Counted from the stretch's first letter, positions 1 to 5,955 are shown. The stretch: DNA of 8,864 nucleotides from JALHMQ01 sp964616395 (GCA_964616395.1 CAZTUT010000124.1:1-8864), one strand, 5' to 3'. The notes: generated by a model not told the origin, from the sequence alone. Numbers and translations: made by a program.

Positions 1-311
1 TTGACGTACTGGTCGAACTCGCGCCGGAACTTCAGCAGCGAGCCCCACAGCGAGATATGGTCGGGCACCGTCGCCGGCCACCCCACCGCGCCGAAGAAGA
101 TTGCATCGTGGCCGCCGATCCGGTCCTTCCAGTCGGCCGGCATCATGCTGCCGTGACGCGCAAAGTAGTCGCAACTGGCGAAGTCGAAGTGGTCGAAGTG
201 CAGGTCGATGCCGAAGCGGCGCGCTGCTGCGTCGAGCGCGCGCAGCCCCTCGGGCATCACTTCCTGGCCGATGCCGTCCCCGGCAATGACCGCAATCCTG
301 TGCTGGCTCAT
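1..311 (-). CDS. Tartrate dehydrogenase / D-malate dehydrogenase (decarboxylating), N-terminal part
   Basis: This is the first 103 residues of a protein cut by the left window edge. It begins MSQHRIAVIAGDGIG, the nucleotide-binding start of the isocitrate/isopropylmalate dehydrogenase family. It then carries FFGAVGWPATVPDH (about residues 72-85) and LWGSLLKFRREFDQYV (88-103). These stretches are typical of the tartrate dehydrogenase (TtuC) and D-malate dehydrogenase (DmlA) branch rather than LeuB. Family enzymes use NAD and a divalent metal to oxidise and decarboxylate D-malate or tartrate in the cytoplasm. The arginines of the LLKFRREFDQYV stretch bind substrate carboxylates in the family; the remaining metal and catalytic residues lie outside the window. 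The ATG at 309-311 is chosen because an AAGGAAGG ribosome-binding site lies about 8 bases upstream. The gene follows the nitroreductase with a 59-base gap and no terminator, so it may be the last visible member of the same operon. Substrate (tartrate, D-malate or isopropylmalate) is not decided by the sequence. Confidence 0.93.
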   Translation of the reverse strand, partial: MSQHRIAVIAGDGIGQEVMPEGLRALDAAARRFGIDLHFDHFDFASCDYFARHGSMMPADWKDRIGGHDAIFFGAVGWPATVPDHISLWGSLLKFRREFDQYV

Positions 312-370
312 CTGCAGTGCCTTCCTTGACCTGATGTGTGGATCATCGACGACGCCCGGCGCCGGCCGGT

Positions 371-1081
371 TCATTCGACGAAACGGGCAAAGCCGCTGAC
401 CGGTTCGCGCTCGGTCACGAGGGTGTTTTCCACCTTGCTCATGTCGGCGTAGCCAAGCGACATGCCGCACACCACCATGTCGGACCCCGGGATCGCCAGT
501 TCGCGCTCAATGATCCGGTGATACTGGGTGAATGCCGCCTGCGGGCAGGTATCGAGCCCGCGGGCGCGCGCCGCCACCATCAGGCTCTGCAGGAACATGC
601 CGTAATCCAGCCAGCTGCCCTGCTGCATCACGCGATCGATCGTGAAGATCAACCCGACCGGCGCATCGAAGAAGCAGAAATTGCGGCCGTGCTGCGCATG
701 CATGCCCGCCTTGTCATCGCGACCCAGGCCGAGCAGGCCATAAAGATCCCAGCCCAGCTTTCGGCGCCGCCCCAGGTAAGGTTCGGTCCACGCCTTCGGG
801 TAGTACGCGTACTCCTCGGTGTGCCGGGCCCGCTCCTCGGGATCGTTGTAGGCCGCCATCACGGCATCGACCAAACGCTGGCGCGCGGCGCCGGTCAGCA
901 CGGTCACCTTCCAGGGCTGCACATTGGTGCCTGACGGCGCACGCGCCGCCACGGCGAGGATCTCCTCGATCGTCTCGCGCGGGACCGGCGTAGGCAGGAA
1001 GGCGCGGATCGACTGGCGCGAGGTGATCGCGTGATCGACGACCTGATGCGGGCCAACAGGCGCGCGCGATAAATCAGTCAT
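371..1081 (-). CDS. Nitroreductase family FMN-dependent oxidoreductase
   Basis: A complete 236-residue protein of usual nitroreductase length. The N-terminal SRQSIRAFLP (21-30) is the FMN-phosphate-binding arginine/serine region. APSGTNVQPWKV (48-59) is the family's second conserved segment. The C-terminal CGMSLGYAD (205-213) followed by ENTLVTEREPVSGFARF is the classic tail of the PnbA/NfnB-like subgroup. Such enzymes are cytoplasmic FMN homodimers that use NAD(P)H to reduce nitroaromatics or quinones, and natural substrates are often unknown. The start overlaps the thioesterase stop by four bases (ATGA, 1078-1081). An AAAGGA site sits about 8 bases upstream of the ATG, so translation is probably coupled to the thioesterase. 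The family is clear; substrate, including whether any nitro compound is the real one, cannot be read from the sequence. Confidence 0.95.
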   Translation of the reverse strand: MTDLSRAPVGPHQVVDHAITSRQSIRAFLPTPVPRETIEEILAVAARAPSGTNVQPWKVTVLTGAARQRLVDAVMAAYNDPEERARHTEEYAYYPKAWTEPYLGRRRKLGWDLYGLLGLGRDDKAGMHAQHGRNFCFFDAPVGLIFTIDRVMQQGSWLDYGMFLQSLMVAARARGLDTCPQAAFTQYHRIIERELAIPGSDMVVCGMSLGYADMSKVENTLVTEREPVSGFARFVE

Positions 1082-1515
1082 GCCCTGATCCTTTCAAGCG
1101 CGCCGCGCAAGGCCGCCGTCAGCGGCGCCGGCTTGCGGGTGGCGCGATCGACATAAACGTGGATGAAGTGCCCCTGCGCGCTGGCCTGCGGCGCCCCGGC
1201 GGCGAACAGGCCGATTTCGTAGCGCACGCTGCTGCTGCCGATGCGGCCGACCCGCAGACCAGCCTCGACCTGCTGTGGGAATGCCAGTTCGCTGAAGTAG
1301 CTGCAGCGGGTCTCCACCACCAGACCCACGGTCGGACTGCGCTCGATGTCGAGCACACCGCGGTCGATCAGGTAAGCATTGACCACCGTGTCGAACCAGC
1401 TGTAGTAGACGACGTTGTTCACGTGCCCGTAGGCATCGTTGTCCATCCAGCGGGTCTGGATCGGCAGGAAATGACGATAGGCCGAGCGCGGCTCGGGCCG
1501 GTCGCGTTCTGACAT
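1078..1515 (-). CDS. Acyl-CoA thioesterase, hotdog fold (4HBT/YbgC-like)
   Basis: A 145-residue protein, the usual single-hotdog length. The conserved active-site segment is RWMDNDAYGHVNN (22-34); the D-x-D-x-x-G-H-V-N-N pattern places the catalytic aspartate of the 4-hydroxybenzoyl-CoA thioesterase family at D27. The later VETRCSYFSEL (67-77) and GRIGSSSVRYEIGL (90-103) are also typical of this family. Members hydrolyse acyl-CoA thioesters in the cytoplasm. The frame stays open far upstream, but the part before 1515 is only a shadow of the transporter gene. The ATG at 1513-1515 is preferred because a GGAG site lies 8 bases upstream and the family's N-terminus starts shortly after it. The gene lies 65 bases after the EamA transporter and overlaps the nitroreductase start by ATGA. 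Acyl substrate is unknown. Confidence 0.92.
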   Translation of the reverse strand: MSERDRPEPRSAYRHFLPIQTRWMDNDAYGHVNNVVYYSWFDTVVNAYLIDRGVLDIERSPTVGLVVETRCSYFSELAFPQQVEAGLRVGRIGSSSVRYEIGLFAAGAPQASAQGHFIHVYVDRATRKPAPLTAALRGALERIRA

Positions 1516-1580
1516 GCCGGGGTCTCCGGAAAGCGCGGGCAGGTGTGAGTCAGCGTGACTGGTCGTGCGCGGGCGCGTCG

Positions 1581-2507
1581 TCAGCGCGACGCCGGACGAC
1601 GCACCACCAGCGCAACGCCCGCGATCGTAACAAGCATGCCGGCGATCGCCAGCGGCGCCAGACGCTCGCCGAACATCAACCACGCCAGCAGCGCCGTGAC
1701 CGCCGGCACCAGGTACATGTAGCTCGTCACCTGCGTGGCCGCACCGGCACGGATCATCATGAACAACAGGGAGATGCCGCCGCCGGTCAGCACGACGATC
1801 GACCAGAGCAGCGCGGCAATCACCTCCGCATTCCACTGGATCGAAAAGGACTCGAACGCCAGCGCAAACGGCAGTGTCACGGCGACGCTGGCGGCGAACT
1901 GCACGACCTGCCCGGTACGCAGGTCGAACGCAGGCACGAATCGCTTCTGATAAAGCGTCCCGGCGGTGATCGCCAGCAGTGACATCAGCGCCAGCAACAC
2001 CGGGCCTGCGACCAGCGAGGCCGACCCGACCTTGACCCACACCACCATCGCCACGCCCATGAAGCCAAGCGCCAGGCCGACCCACTGCACTGCCCGAACC
2101 CGCTCGCCCACCAGCGGACCCGCCACCGCGGTCAGCACCGGCTGAAGGTTGACGATCAGTGCGGCCATGCCGGCCGGCATGCCCTGCTTGACCGCGACCC
2201 AGACGCCGCCGAGATAGATCGCCTGGATGCCAATGCCGGCAATCGCCAGATGCATCACCTGGGCCGGATTGCGAGGCCAGGGTGCCCGTGCCACGAGCGC
2301 CAGCGCGGTCATCAGAAAAATGACGCCCAGGTAGCGCAACAGCAGGAAGCTCAGCGGCTCGGCATACGGAGCCGCGGCCTTCGCGACCACGTAGCCCGTG
2401 GCCCAGATGAAGACGAAAGCGGCAGGCGCCAAGCGCAGCCAGTTCACACGGCGAACCGTGCTCGGCGCGTTCGGGGCCTCCCCATCGGGACGCTCGGGCG
2501 GGCTCAT
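1581..2507 (-). CDS. EamA/DMT-superfamily membrane transporter
   Basis: A 308-residue integral inner-membrane protein with two EamA repeats and about ten predicted hydrophobic segments. The first repeat starts near LRLAPAAFVFIWATGYVVAK (24-43) and ends with GPLVGERV (130-137). The second ends with LMFGERLAP (277-285). The GE near the end of each half is a hallmark of the family. Members of the drug/metabolite transporter superfamily export amino acids, metabolites or toxic compounds, or import some solutes, but substrate is not predictable here. An ATG ten codons further upstream (2535-2537) is possible. The start at 2505-2507 is preferred because it forms an ATGA overlap with the stop of the deacetylase-like gene, the same coupling seen at the thioesterase/nitroreductase junction. 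A weak AAGGGCG lies upstream. The charged, proline-rich first 20 residues are presumably cytoplasmic. Confidence 0.93.
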   Translation of the reverse strand: MSPPERPDGEAPNAPSTVRRVNWLRLAPAAFVFIWATGYVVAKAAAPYAEPLSFLLLRYLGVIFLMTALALVARAPWPRNPAQVMHLAIAGIGIQAIYLGGVWVAVKQGMPAGMAALIVNLQPVLTAVAGPLVGERVRAVQWVGLALGFMGVAMVVWVKVGSASLVAGPVLLALMSLLAITAGTLYQKRFVPAFDLRTGQVVQFAASVAVTLPFALAFESFSIQWNAEVIAALLWSIVVLTGGGISLLFMMIRAGAATQVTSYMYLVPAVTALLAWLMFGERLAPLAIAGMLVTIAGVALVVRRPASR

Positions 2508-3436
2508 CCAACGCCCTTGGCGCCACGACGGCGCCACGATGCCAGCGCCTCGCCGACAGTATTGACGTGCACGTCGACGGTCACTGCGATGTCATGGCCG
2601 TAGCCACCGGCCATCGTCACCGCGATCGGCACGCCCAGTCGCTCCGCCAGCGCAAACACGCGGCGATCGCGCTCGCGCAGGCCAGACGATGTCAGTCGCA
2701 GCTTGCCGAGACGGTCAGCCTCGTGGGCATCGGCACCCGATACGTAAATCAGGAGACCCGGCGCAAACCGCGTCAGCATCTGCGCGAGCGCGCGGTCCAG
2801 CGCGTCGAGGTAGGCCTCGTCGCCGGTGCCCTCGGGCAGGCCCACATCCAGATCGCTGGCCTCCTTACGGAACGGGAAGTTGCTTGCGCCATGGATCGAG
2901 AGCGTGAATACGCTCGGATCATGCGCAAGGATGGTGGCCGTACCGTTGCCCTGATGCACGTCGAGATCCACGATGGCCACCTCCAGCGGCGCGCGACGCG
3001 ACCGGCCCTGCTCGGCCTGCATCAGGCGCGCGGCGACCGCTGCATCGTTGAACACGCAGTAGCCCTGGCCGTGATCGCGATGCGCATGGTGGGTGCCGCC
3101 GGCCAGATTTACTGCCACACCCTCGGCAAAGGCCTGTCGGCACGCGGCGATCGTTGCACCCGCCGACCGCCGCGACCGCTCGACCATCGGCGGCGACCAT
3201 GGAAAACCGATCACCCGCTGCTCGCGCGCATCGAGCCGGCCGCCGAGCACCCGATCGATGTAGTCAGGGTCGTGCGCCAGCGCCAGTTCGCCCGGCGACG
3301 CCGCGCCCGGCTCCTCCAGACGAACCTCGGGCAGTTCCGCGGCAACCCGTTCGCGCAGCGCTCGGTACTTGGACATCGGGAACCGGTGTCCGGGGGGCAG
3401 CGGCAGAACAAAGTGGTCGCTGTAGAACGCAAGCAA
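2504..3436 (-). CDS. Histone deacetylase family / acetoin-utilisation-like zinc deacylase
   Basis: A 310-residue protein covering one complete deacetylase domain. Visible motifs in order are LPPGHRFP (13-20), GGTHHAHRDHGQGYCVFND (113-131) with the paired active-site histidines H116/H117, and DLDVHQGNGT (157-166). Then follow SGADAHEADRLGKL (233-246) and AGGYG (276-280). By family knowledge, D159, H161 and D236 are the zinc ligands and Y279 the transition-state tyrosine, so all catalytic residues are present. The GGTHHA pattern resembles the class IV (HDAC11-like) bacterial branch rather than acetylpolyamine amidohydrolases. Bacterial relatives remove acetyl or longer acyl groups from lysines, polyamines or other small amides. 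The start is TTG, supported by AGGAGA seven bases upstream; no ATG is better placed. It is the first gene of the leftward operon, is transcribed divergently from phaP, and overlaps the EamA gene by ATGA. The physiological substrate is unknown. Confidence 0.93.
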   Translation of the reverse strand: MLAFYSDHFVLPLPPGHRFPMSKYRALRERVAAELPEVRLEEPGAASPGELALAHDPDYIDRVLGGRLDAREQRVIGFPWSPPMVERSRRSAGATIAACRQAFAEGVAVNLAGGTHHAHRDHGQGYCVFNDAAVAARLMQAEQGRSRRAPLEVAIVDLDVHQGNGTATILAHDPSVFTLSIHGASNFPFRKEASDLDVGLPEGTGDEAYLDALDRALAQMLTRFAPGLLIYVSGADAHEADRLGKLRLTSSGLRERDRRVFALAERLGVPIAVTMAGGYGHDIAVTVDVHVNTVGEALASWRRRGAKGVG

Positions 3437-3442
3437 TGGAAA

Positions 3443-3448
3443 TCTCCT
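3443..3448 (-). promoter_or_regulatory. Ribosome-binding site fixing the TTG start of the deacetylase gene
   Basis: On the minus strand the sequence reads AGGAGA, then six bases, then TTG at 3436-3434. This near-consensus Shine-Dalgarno site at ideal spacing supports TTG as the real initiation codon. The encoded LAFYSDHF that follows fits the usual N-terminus of the family. Confidence 0.75.
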
Positions 3449-3486
3449 GAAGCGTGGAGTCTAGGGCGTCGGCTGCATCCGCCCCG

Positions 3487-3497
3487 CTGCATCGCAG
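3487..3497. promoter_or_regulatory. Candidate PhaR operator 1 (perfect CTGC-N3-GCAG)
   Basis: The sequence CTGCATCGCAG is an exact match to CTGC-N3-GCAG, the motif reported (from memory) for PhaR of Paracoccus and Rhodobacter, the repressor that releases phasin promoters when PHB granules form. It lies about 50 bases upstream of the deacetylase TTG and about 110 bases upstream of the phaP -35 box. The short motif could arise by chance, and binding is not shown. Confidence 0.4.
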
Positions 3498-3538
3498 TAT
3501 CCAGACCGTGAACAGCAGAGCGGCTGTCGGCCGAACGC

Positions 3539-3567
3539 AAATGCTGCGAAGCACTAGAAAATGCTGC
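3539..3567. repeat. Direct repeat AAATGCTGC, two copies 20 bases apart
   Basis: Identical nine-base copies occupy 3539-3547 and 3559-3567, start to start 20 bases, or about two helical turns. That would place bound proteins on the same face of the DNA. They lie 42-70 bases upstream of the phaP -35 box. They could be regulator half-sites or coincidence in a TGC-rich region. Confidence 0.45.
3544..3554. promoter_or_regulatory. Candidate PhaR operator 2 (one mismatch)
   Basis: CTGCGAAGCAC matches CTGC-N3-GCAG at seven of eight fixed positions (final G is C). It overlaps the first AAATGCTGC repeat. Being part of a cluster of three similar sites strengthens it a little; alone it would not be reported. 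Confidence 0.3.
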
Positions 3568-3608
3568 TTGTGGTTGAAATACCTTGTACGGCAATGCACA
3601 AATCTTGC

Positions 3609-3636
3609 TTGACAAGCTGACTTCACCCCCTAAAAT
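3609..3636 (+). promoter_or_regulatory. phaP: Sigma70 promoter of phaP
   Basis: A consensus TTGACA (3609-3614) is followed after 16 bases by TAAAAT (3631-3636), one mismatch from TATAAT. Transcription should start near 3643, giving a leader of about 85 bases before the phasin ATG. A strong promoter fits a phasin, one of the most abundant proteins in PHB-accumulating cells. Confidence 0.8.
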
Positions 3637-3643
3637 CCTGTTT

Positions 3644-3654
3644 GTGCGTCGCAG
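3644..3654. promoter_or_regulatory. Candidate PhaR operator 3 at the phaP transcription start
   Basis: GTGCGTCGCAG matches CTGC-N3-GCAG at seven of eight fixed positions and has a perfect TGCG-T-CGCA inverted repeat at its core. It starts at about +1 relative to the predicted promoter, where a bound repressor would block initiation. In Cupriavidus necator, PhaR is known to bind at the phaP1 promoter and near its start site, which is the analogy used here. Confidence 0.4.
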
Positions 3655-3716
3655 CAATTCACGGGTTTCACTGGTCTCGCTGCGCAAAACTTCCTCCATG
3701 ACTGAATCCACCGCCC

Positions 3717-3721
3717 AGGAG
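3717..3721 (+). promoter_or_regulatory. phaP: Ribosome-binding site that decides the phaP start
   Basis: AGGAG lies six bases before the ATG at 3728-3730. The in-frame ATG at 3698 has no purine-rich site upstream, so the later start, beginning MFTSPAQIAEL, is preferred; it also matches the usual phasin N-terminus. Confidence 0.8.
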
Positions 3722-3727
3722 CTCGAC

Positions 3728-4297
3728 ATGTTTACTTCGCCCGCCCAGATCGCTGAACTGCAAAAGGCTCAACTCGACACGCTGTTCGCGCTGTCGCACA
3801 CGATGTTCGATGCCACCGAGAAGCTGGTTGACCTGAACCTGGCCGCCGTCAAGGCGACGATGTCGGAGTCGGCCGAGCAAGCCGCCGCGCTGATGAGCGC
3901 GCGCGATGTGCAGGAACTGGTTGCCCTGAGCGGCAGCCTGGCCCAGCCGTCGATGGAAAAGCTGGTCAGCTACAGCCGCACCGTCTACGGCATCGCCAGC
4001 GGCGCCGGCGCCGAGTTCTCGCGCATTGTGGAAACGCAGATCGCTGAAGGTAACCGCAAGGCCACCGATCTGGTCGAGTTCGCCGTCAAGAACGCGCCGC
4101 AGGGCTCCGAGCCGGCGGTGTCGGCGTTCAAGAGTGCAGTCGCCGCCGCCAACACCGCGTACGACACGTTCACCAAGGCCACCAAGCAGGCCGTCGAGAT
4201 GGTGGAAAACAACGTTGCCGCCGCGACCTCGGCCACCATCAAGGCCACCGCTGCCGCGAACGACGTCGTCAAGGGCAAGGGCAAGAAGGCCGCCTGA
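3728..4297 (+). CDS. phaP: Phasin (PHB granule-associated protein)
   Basis: A 189-residue, alanine-rich, largely helical protein without signal peptide or membrane segment, close to the roughly 190 residues of Cupriavidus PhaP1. It begins MFTSPAQIAELQKAQLDTLF. Family-like segments include EKLVDLNLAAVKATM, ARDVQELVAL, KNAPQGSEPAVSAFKSA and ANTAYDTFTKATKQAVEM. The end is lysine/alanine-rich (KGKGKKAA). Phasins coat cytoplasmic polyhydroxybutyrate granules, control their number and size, and stabilise the polymer/water interface. The gene is monocistronic: its own sigma70 promoter lies about 90 bases upstream and a strong terminator about 30 bases downstream. PhaR control is suggested by the operator-like sites. 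The presence of a phasin implies the organism stores PHB, but no phaC, phaA, phaB or phaR lies in the window. Start at 3698 would add ten residues but lacks a ribosome-binding site. Confidence 0.95.
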   Translation: MFTSPAQIAELQKAQLDTLFALSHTMFDATEKLVDLNLAAVKATMSESAEQAAALMSARDVQELVALSGSLAQPSMEKLVSYSRTVYGIASGAGAEFSRIVETQIAEGNRKATDLVEFAVKNAPQGSEPAVSAFKSAVAAANTAYDTFTKATKQAVEMVENNVAAATSATIKATAAANDVVKGKGKKAA

Positions 4298-4324
4298 GTT
4301 CGCGACCACCCGTCATACGGTCAG

Positions 4325-4357
4325 GGCCGTGCTGCCGTCAGGCAGTACGGCCTTTTT
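4325..4357 (+). terminator. Intrinsic terminator of phaP
   Basis: A 12-base-pair stem (4325-4336 with 4341-4352, one G-U pair) closed by a GTCA loop is followed at once by TTTTT (4353-4357). It lies 28 bases after the phaP stop. The opposite strand lacks a T run, so it acts in the plus direction only. Confidence 0.93.
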
Positions 4358-4547
4358 CATTGCCGCCGACCATCCATCGCCGAAGGTTTGCGCTGCGTCA
4401 GAACGGCGACGCAGGCATTGGCGATCATTGCGTCGTCTCGGATCGATCGCGCAACTGCATCTTCACGATCGGACCGATGTCTTCTCCTTGGCACCACGCG
4501 GTACGGATTCGCTTCCGGACCTGTTGTCTCCTCCAGTGGTGCTTTCA
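4358..4547 (+). other. Gene-free stretch ending in an orphan terminator; possible small RNA or leader
   Basis: No convincing coding region is present between the phaP terminator and the next terminator. A perfect seven-base-pair hairpin (CTGCGTC at 4393-4399 with GACGCAG at 4408-4414, eight-base loop) and a weaker TTGCG/CGCAA pairing further on (about 4428-4454) suggest that RNA from here could fold. No good sigma70 promoter was found. It may encode a small RNA, be the leader of the RDD gene, or simply be spacer. Confidence 0.25.
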
Positions 4548-4574
4548 AGAGCCTGGCCTCGCCGGGCTCTTTTT
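4548..4574 (+). terminator. Intrinsic terminator 48 bases before the RDD gene
   Basis: A ten-base-pair stem (4548-4557 with 4561-4570, one T-G wobble) has a CTC loop and runs into TTTTTCTTTTC. It is as well formed as the phaP terminator but has no gene directly upstream. It is a back-up phaP terminator, the end of an unannotated RNA, or an attenuator ahead of the RDD gene. Confidence 0.85.
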
Positions 4575-4622
4575 CTTTTCGGCACTCGCCACGGCAGTCG
4601 CAGCCGGTAAGCTTCGCGCCCG

Positions 4623-5150
4623 ATGAAGCCTGCCCGCCCCGCCCCGCCGCCACCCGCACAGCCGCCGCAAGTGCCCGGGCTGTGGCCCCGCCTGGCCAGC
4701 ATGATCTACGAGTCGGTGCTGTTGTTCGGCGTGGTGGTCACCGCCAACCTGCCGGTTGTCATCATCGCCCACTACGCGAATGCAAGCGACCTGACGCAGC
4801 GGCGCGTGCTGCAGTTCGTGAGCCTGATTGTGATGGGCGGGTACTTCGCCTACTGCTGGTCGCGCAGCGGCCAGACGCTGGCCATGAAGTCGTGGGGCCT
4901 GCGGGTGGTCGACCGCGACGGCGGTCGTCTCTCGTTTCGTCGCGCACTGCTGCGCTATGTGCTCGCCTGGACCCTGCTGCTGCCGGGCCTGGTGGCCGTG
5001 GGATTGACGCAGACGCACGCCGCAACCGACGCCATCATGTTCTTTACCGGCTTCCTGCTGATGCTCGGCTACGCCCGCCTCGATCCTCAGCGACAGTTGC
5101 TGCACGATCGCCTGCTGGGCACCCGCGTGATCAGCGTGCCGCTGCGGTAG
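4623..5150 (+). CDS. RDD family inner-membrane protein
   Basis: A 175-residue protein with a proline-rich cytoplasmic N-terminus (about 1-20) and roughly four hydrophobic segments near 28-50, 63-80, 108-128 and 135-151. The conserved arginine is in LWPRLASMIYES (R23). GQTLAMKSWGLRVVD (83-97) and LLHDRLLGTRVI (159-170) are the most recognisable RDD segments. The first conserved aspartate is a glutamate here (E30), a variant I recall as usual in betaproteobacterial members. Function is poorly defined: some RDD proteins elsewhere have been linked to ion transport. The ATG at 4623 has only a weak ribosome-binding site (GGTAAG). No promoter is visible between the preceding terminator and the start. 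The gene ends nine bases from the convergent gene on the minus strand. Confidence 0.88.
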   Translation: MKPARPAPPPPAQPPQVPGLWPRLASMIYESVLLFGVVVTANLPVVIIAHYANASDLTQRRVLQFVSLIVMGGYFAYCWSRSGQTLAMKSWGLRVVDRDGGRLSFRRALLRYVLAWTLLLPGLVAVGLTQTHAATDAIMFFTGFLLMLGYARLDPQRQLLHDRLLGTRVISVPLR

Positions 5151-5159
5151 CGGTTGGTC

Positions 5160-5879
5160 TCAATCCGCCGGGGCGATGTCGCGAAAGGGCGCCGGGTCGC
5201 CCGCGAACAGCCGCTCCATCAGGCGCGTCTCGCGCTCGCGGATTGTCTGCAGGAACTCGCCCGCCGGCCCCATCGCCTTGAAGGCATCGAAGCCGCGCTG
5301 CAGGAAGTGATGCAGATGCGACAGGCCCGCAGCCTCGGCTGGGGCACGCATCAGGTGCAGCATCCCGGTCAGAAGCGGCAGCCGCGCCAGTTTTTCCAGC
5401 GCCCGGCCGATCCGCTCCACGTGCTCGATCTGCGCACGCCGCTCTTCCGGCGTGCCGGCCTGGGCATAGGCCCGCGCATAGCCGGCGTCGTCGATCGGCA
5501 GTTCGATGTTCGCGGCAACCCGGACATCGAGTTGCTCCGACATCTCGTCGAGTTCGACCGCCAGCATCAGCGTCTCGACCGCCCGCTCCGGCAGCATGCG
5601 CGCCAGCTTGGGCACGACCCGCAGCGCCTCGCGGTCGCGCTGGCTGAAGTCGCGCGCGCCGTAGATTTCGCTGAGGAAGAAGTCGCCGGCAATTCGGTAG
5701 CGCGGCTGCGAGAACAGGTCCGGATAGGTGCGCCGCAAACGTTGCGACTGCCAGTGCTTGAGCTCGCGCCACGGCGCGGCGAGCGCCGGATCGGCGTCAT
5801 GGCGCTCGCGTAGCGCGATGACCCGGGTCAACGCCGCCGACAGCCTGTCGGCAACGGCCGATTCACTCGATCCAGACAT
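5160..5879 (-). CDS. Conserved protein of unknown function (FFLSEIYG motif)
   Basis: I do not recognise a named family. The 239-residue product has no signal peptide or membrane segment, is rich in Arg, Ala, Leu and Glu, and looks mostly helical. The most distinctive stretch is YRIAGDFFLSEIYGARDFSQRD (61-82), which resembles uncharacterised beta/gammaproteobacterial proteins I have seen. Other blocks are LMLAVELDEMSEQLD (104-118) and HLHHFLQRGFDAFKAMG (188-204), the latter histidine-rich. Coding is supported by the clean full-length frame and strong GC third-position bias. It lies 76 bases downstream of the ABC transporter operon on the same strand, with no clear terminator between, so it may be partly co-transcribed. 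It converges on the RDD gene. The ATG at 5877-5879 has only a weak ribosome-binding site. Confidence 0.8.
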   Translation of the reverse strand: MSGSSESAVADRLSAALTRVIALRERHDADPALAAPWRELKHWQSQRLRRTYPDLFSQPRYRIAGDFFLSEIYGARDFSQRDREALRVVPKLARMLPERAVETLMLAVELDEMSEQLDVRVAANIELPIDDAGYARAYAQAGTPEERRAQIEHVERIGRALEKLARLPLLTGMLHLMRAPAEAAGLSHLHHFLQRGFDAFKAMGPAGEFLQTIRERETRLMERLFAGDPAPFRDIAPAD

Positions 5880-5955
5880 GCCGCCAGTCTATCGGCGCAT
5901 CGACCCGACGGTCTGACCGCGGGCAAGGACGCACGCCAGGCGGCCCGCTGCCCGC

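Larger units (their letters stand above)
3437..3727. promoter_or_regulatory. Divergent control region between the deacetylase operon and phaP
   Basis: A 291-base non-coding stretch that must carry promoters in both directions. The plus-strand promoter for phaP is clear. No confident minus-strand -35/-10 pair was found for the deacetylase operon. The region is rich in TGC/GCA elements: a GCTGCATC direct repeat (3472-3479 and 3486-3493), an ACAGC/GCTGT inverted repeat (3512-3516 and 3523-3527), an AAATGCTGC direct repeat (3539-3547 and 3559-3567), and three CTGC-N3-GCAG-like sites described separately. Confidence 0.7.

Noticed and set aside
312..370. GC-rich palindrome (CCGGCGCCGG) between the nitroreductase and tartrate dehydrogenase genes as a terminator
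   Set aside because: No T run follows on either strand, so there is no support for intrinsic termination.
1516..2526. N-terminal extension of the thioesterase frame, giving a 482-residue fusion
   Set aside because: The extension is an out-of-frame reading of the EamA transporter gene, is Gly/Arg/Ala-rich without domains, and the thioesterase has its own ATG and ribosome-binding site at 1515.
3584..3727. Longer phasin starting at 3584 or 3698
   Set aside because: The 3584 start precedes the predicted promoter, and 3698 lacks a ribosome-binding site; 3728 has AGGAG at six bases and matches the family N-terminus.
3668..4309. Antisense 213-codon frame over phaP
   Set aside because: It is a Gly-rich shadow of the alanine-rich phasin and has no recognisable domain.
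4388..5281. Plus-strand 297-codon frame covering the RDD gene and upstream region
   Set aside because: It has an Arg/Ala/Pro-rich composition without motifs and overlaps the RDD gene in another frame.
5880..5955. Possible terminator or promoter between the ABC ATPase gene and the unknown gene
   Set aside because: No stem with T run and no -35/-10 pair could be identified in the 76 bases.
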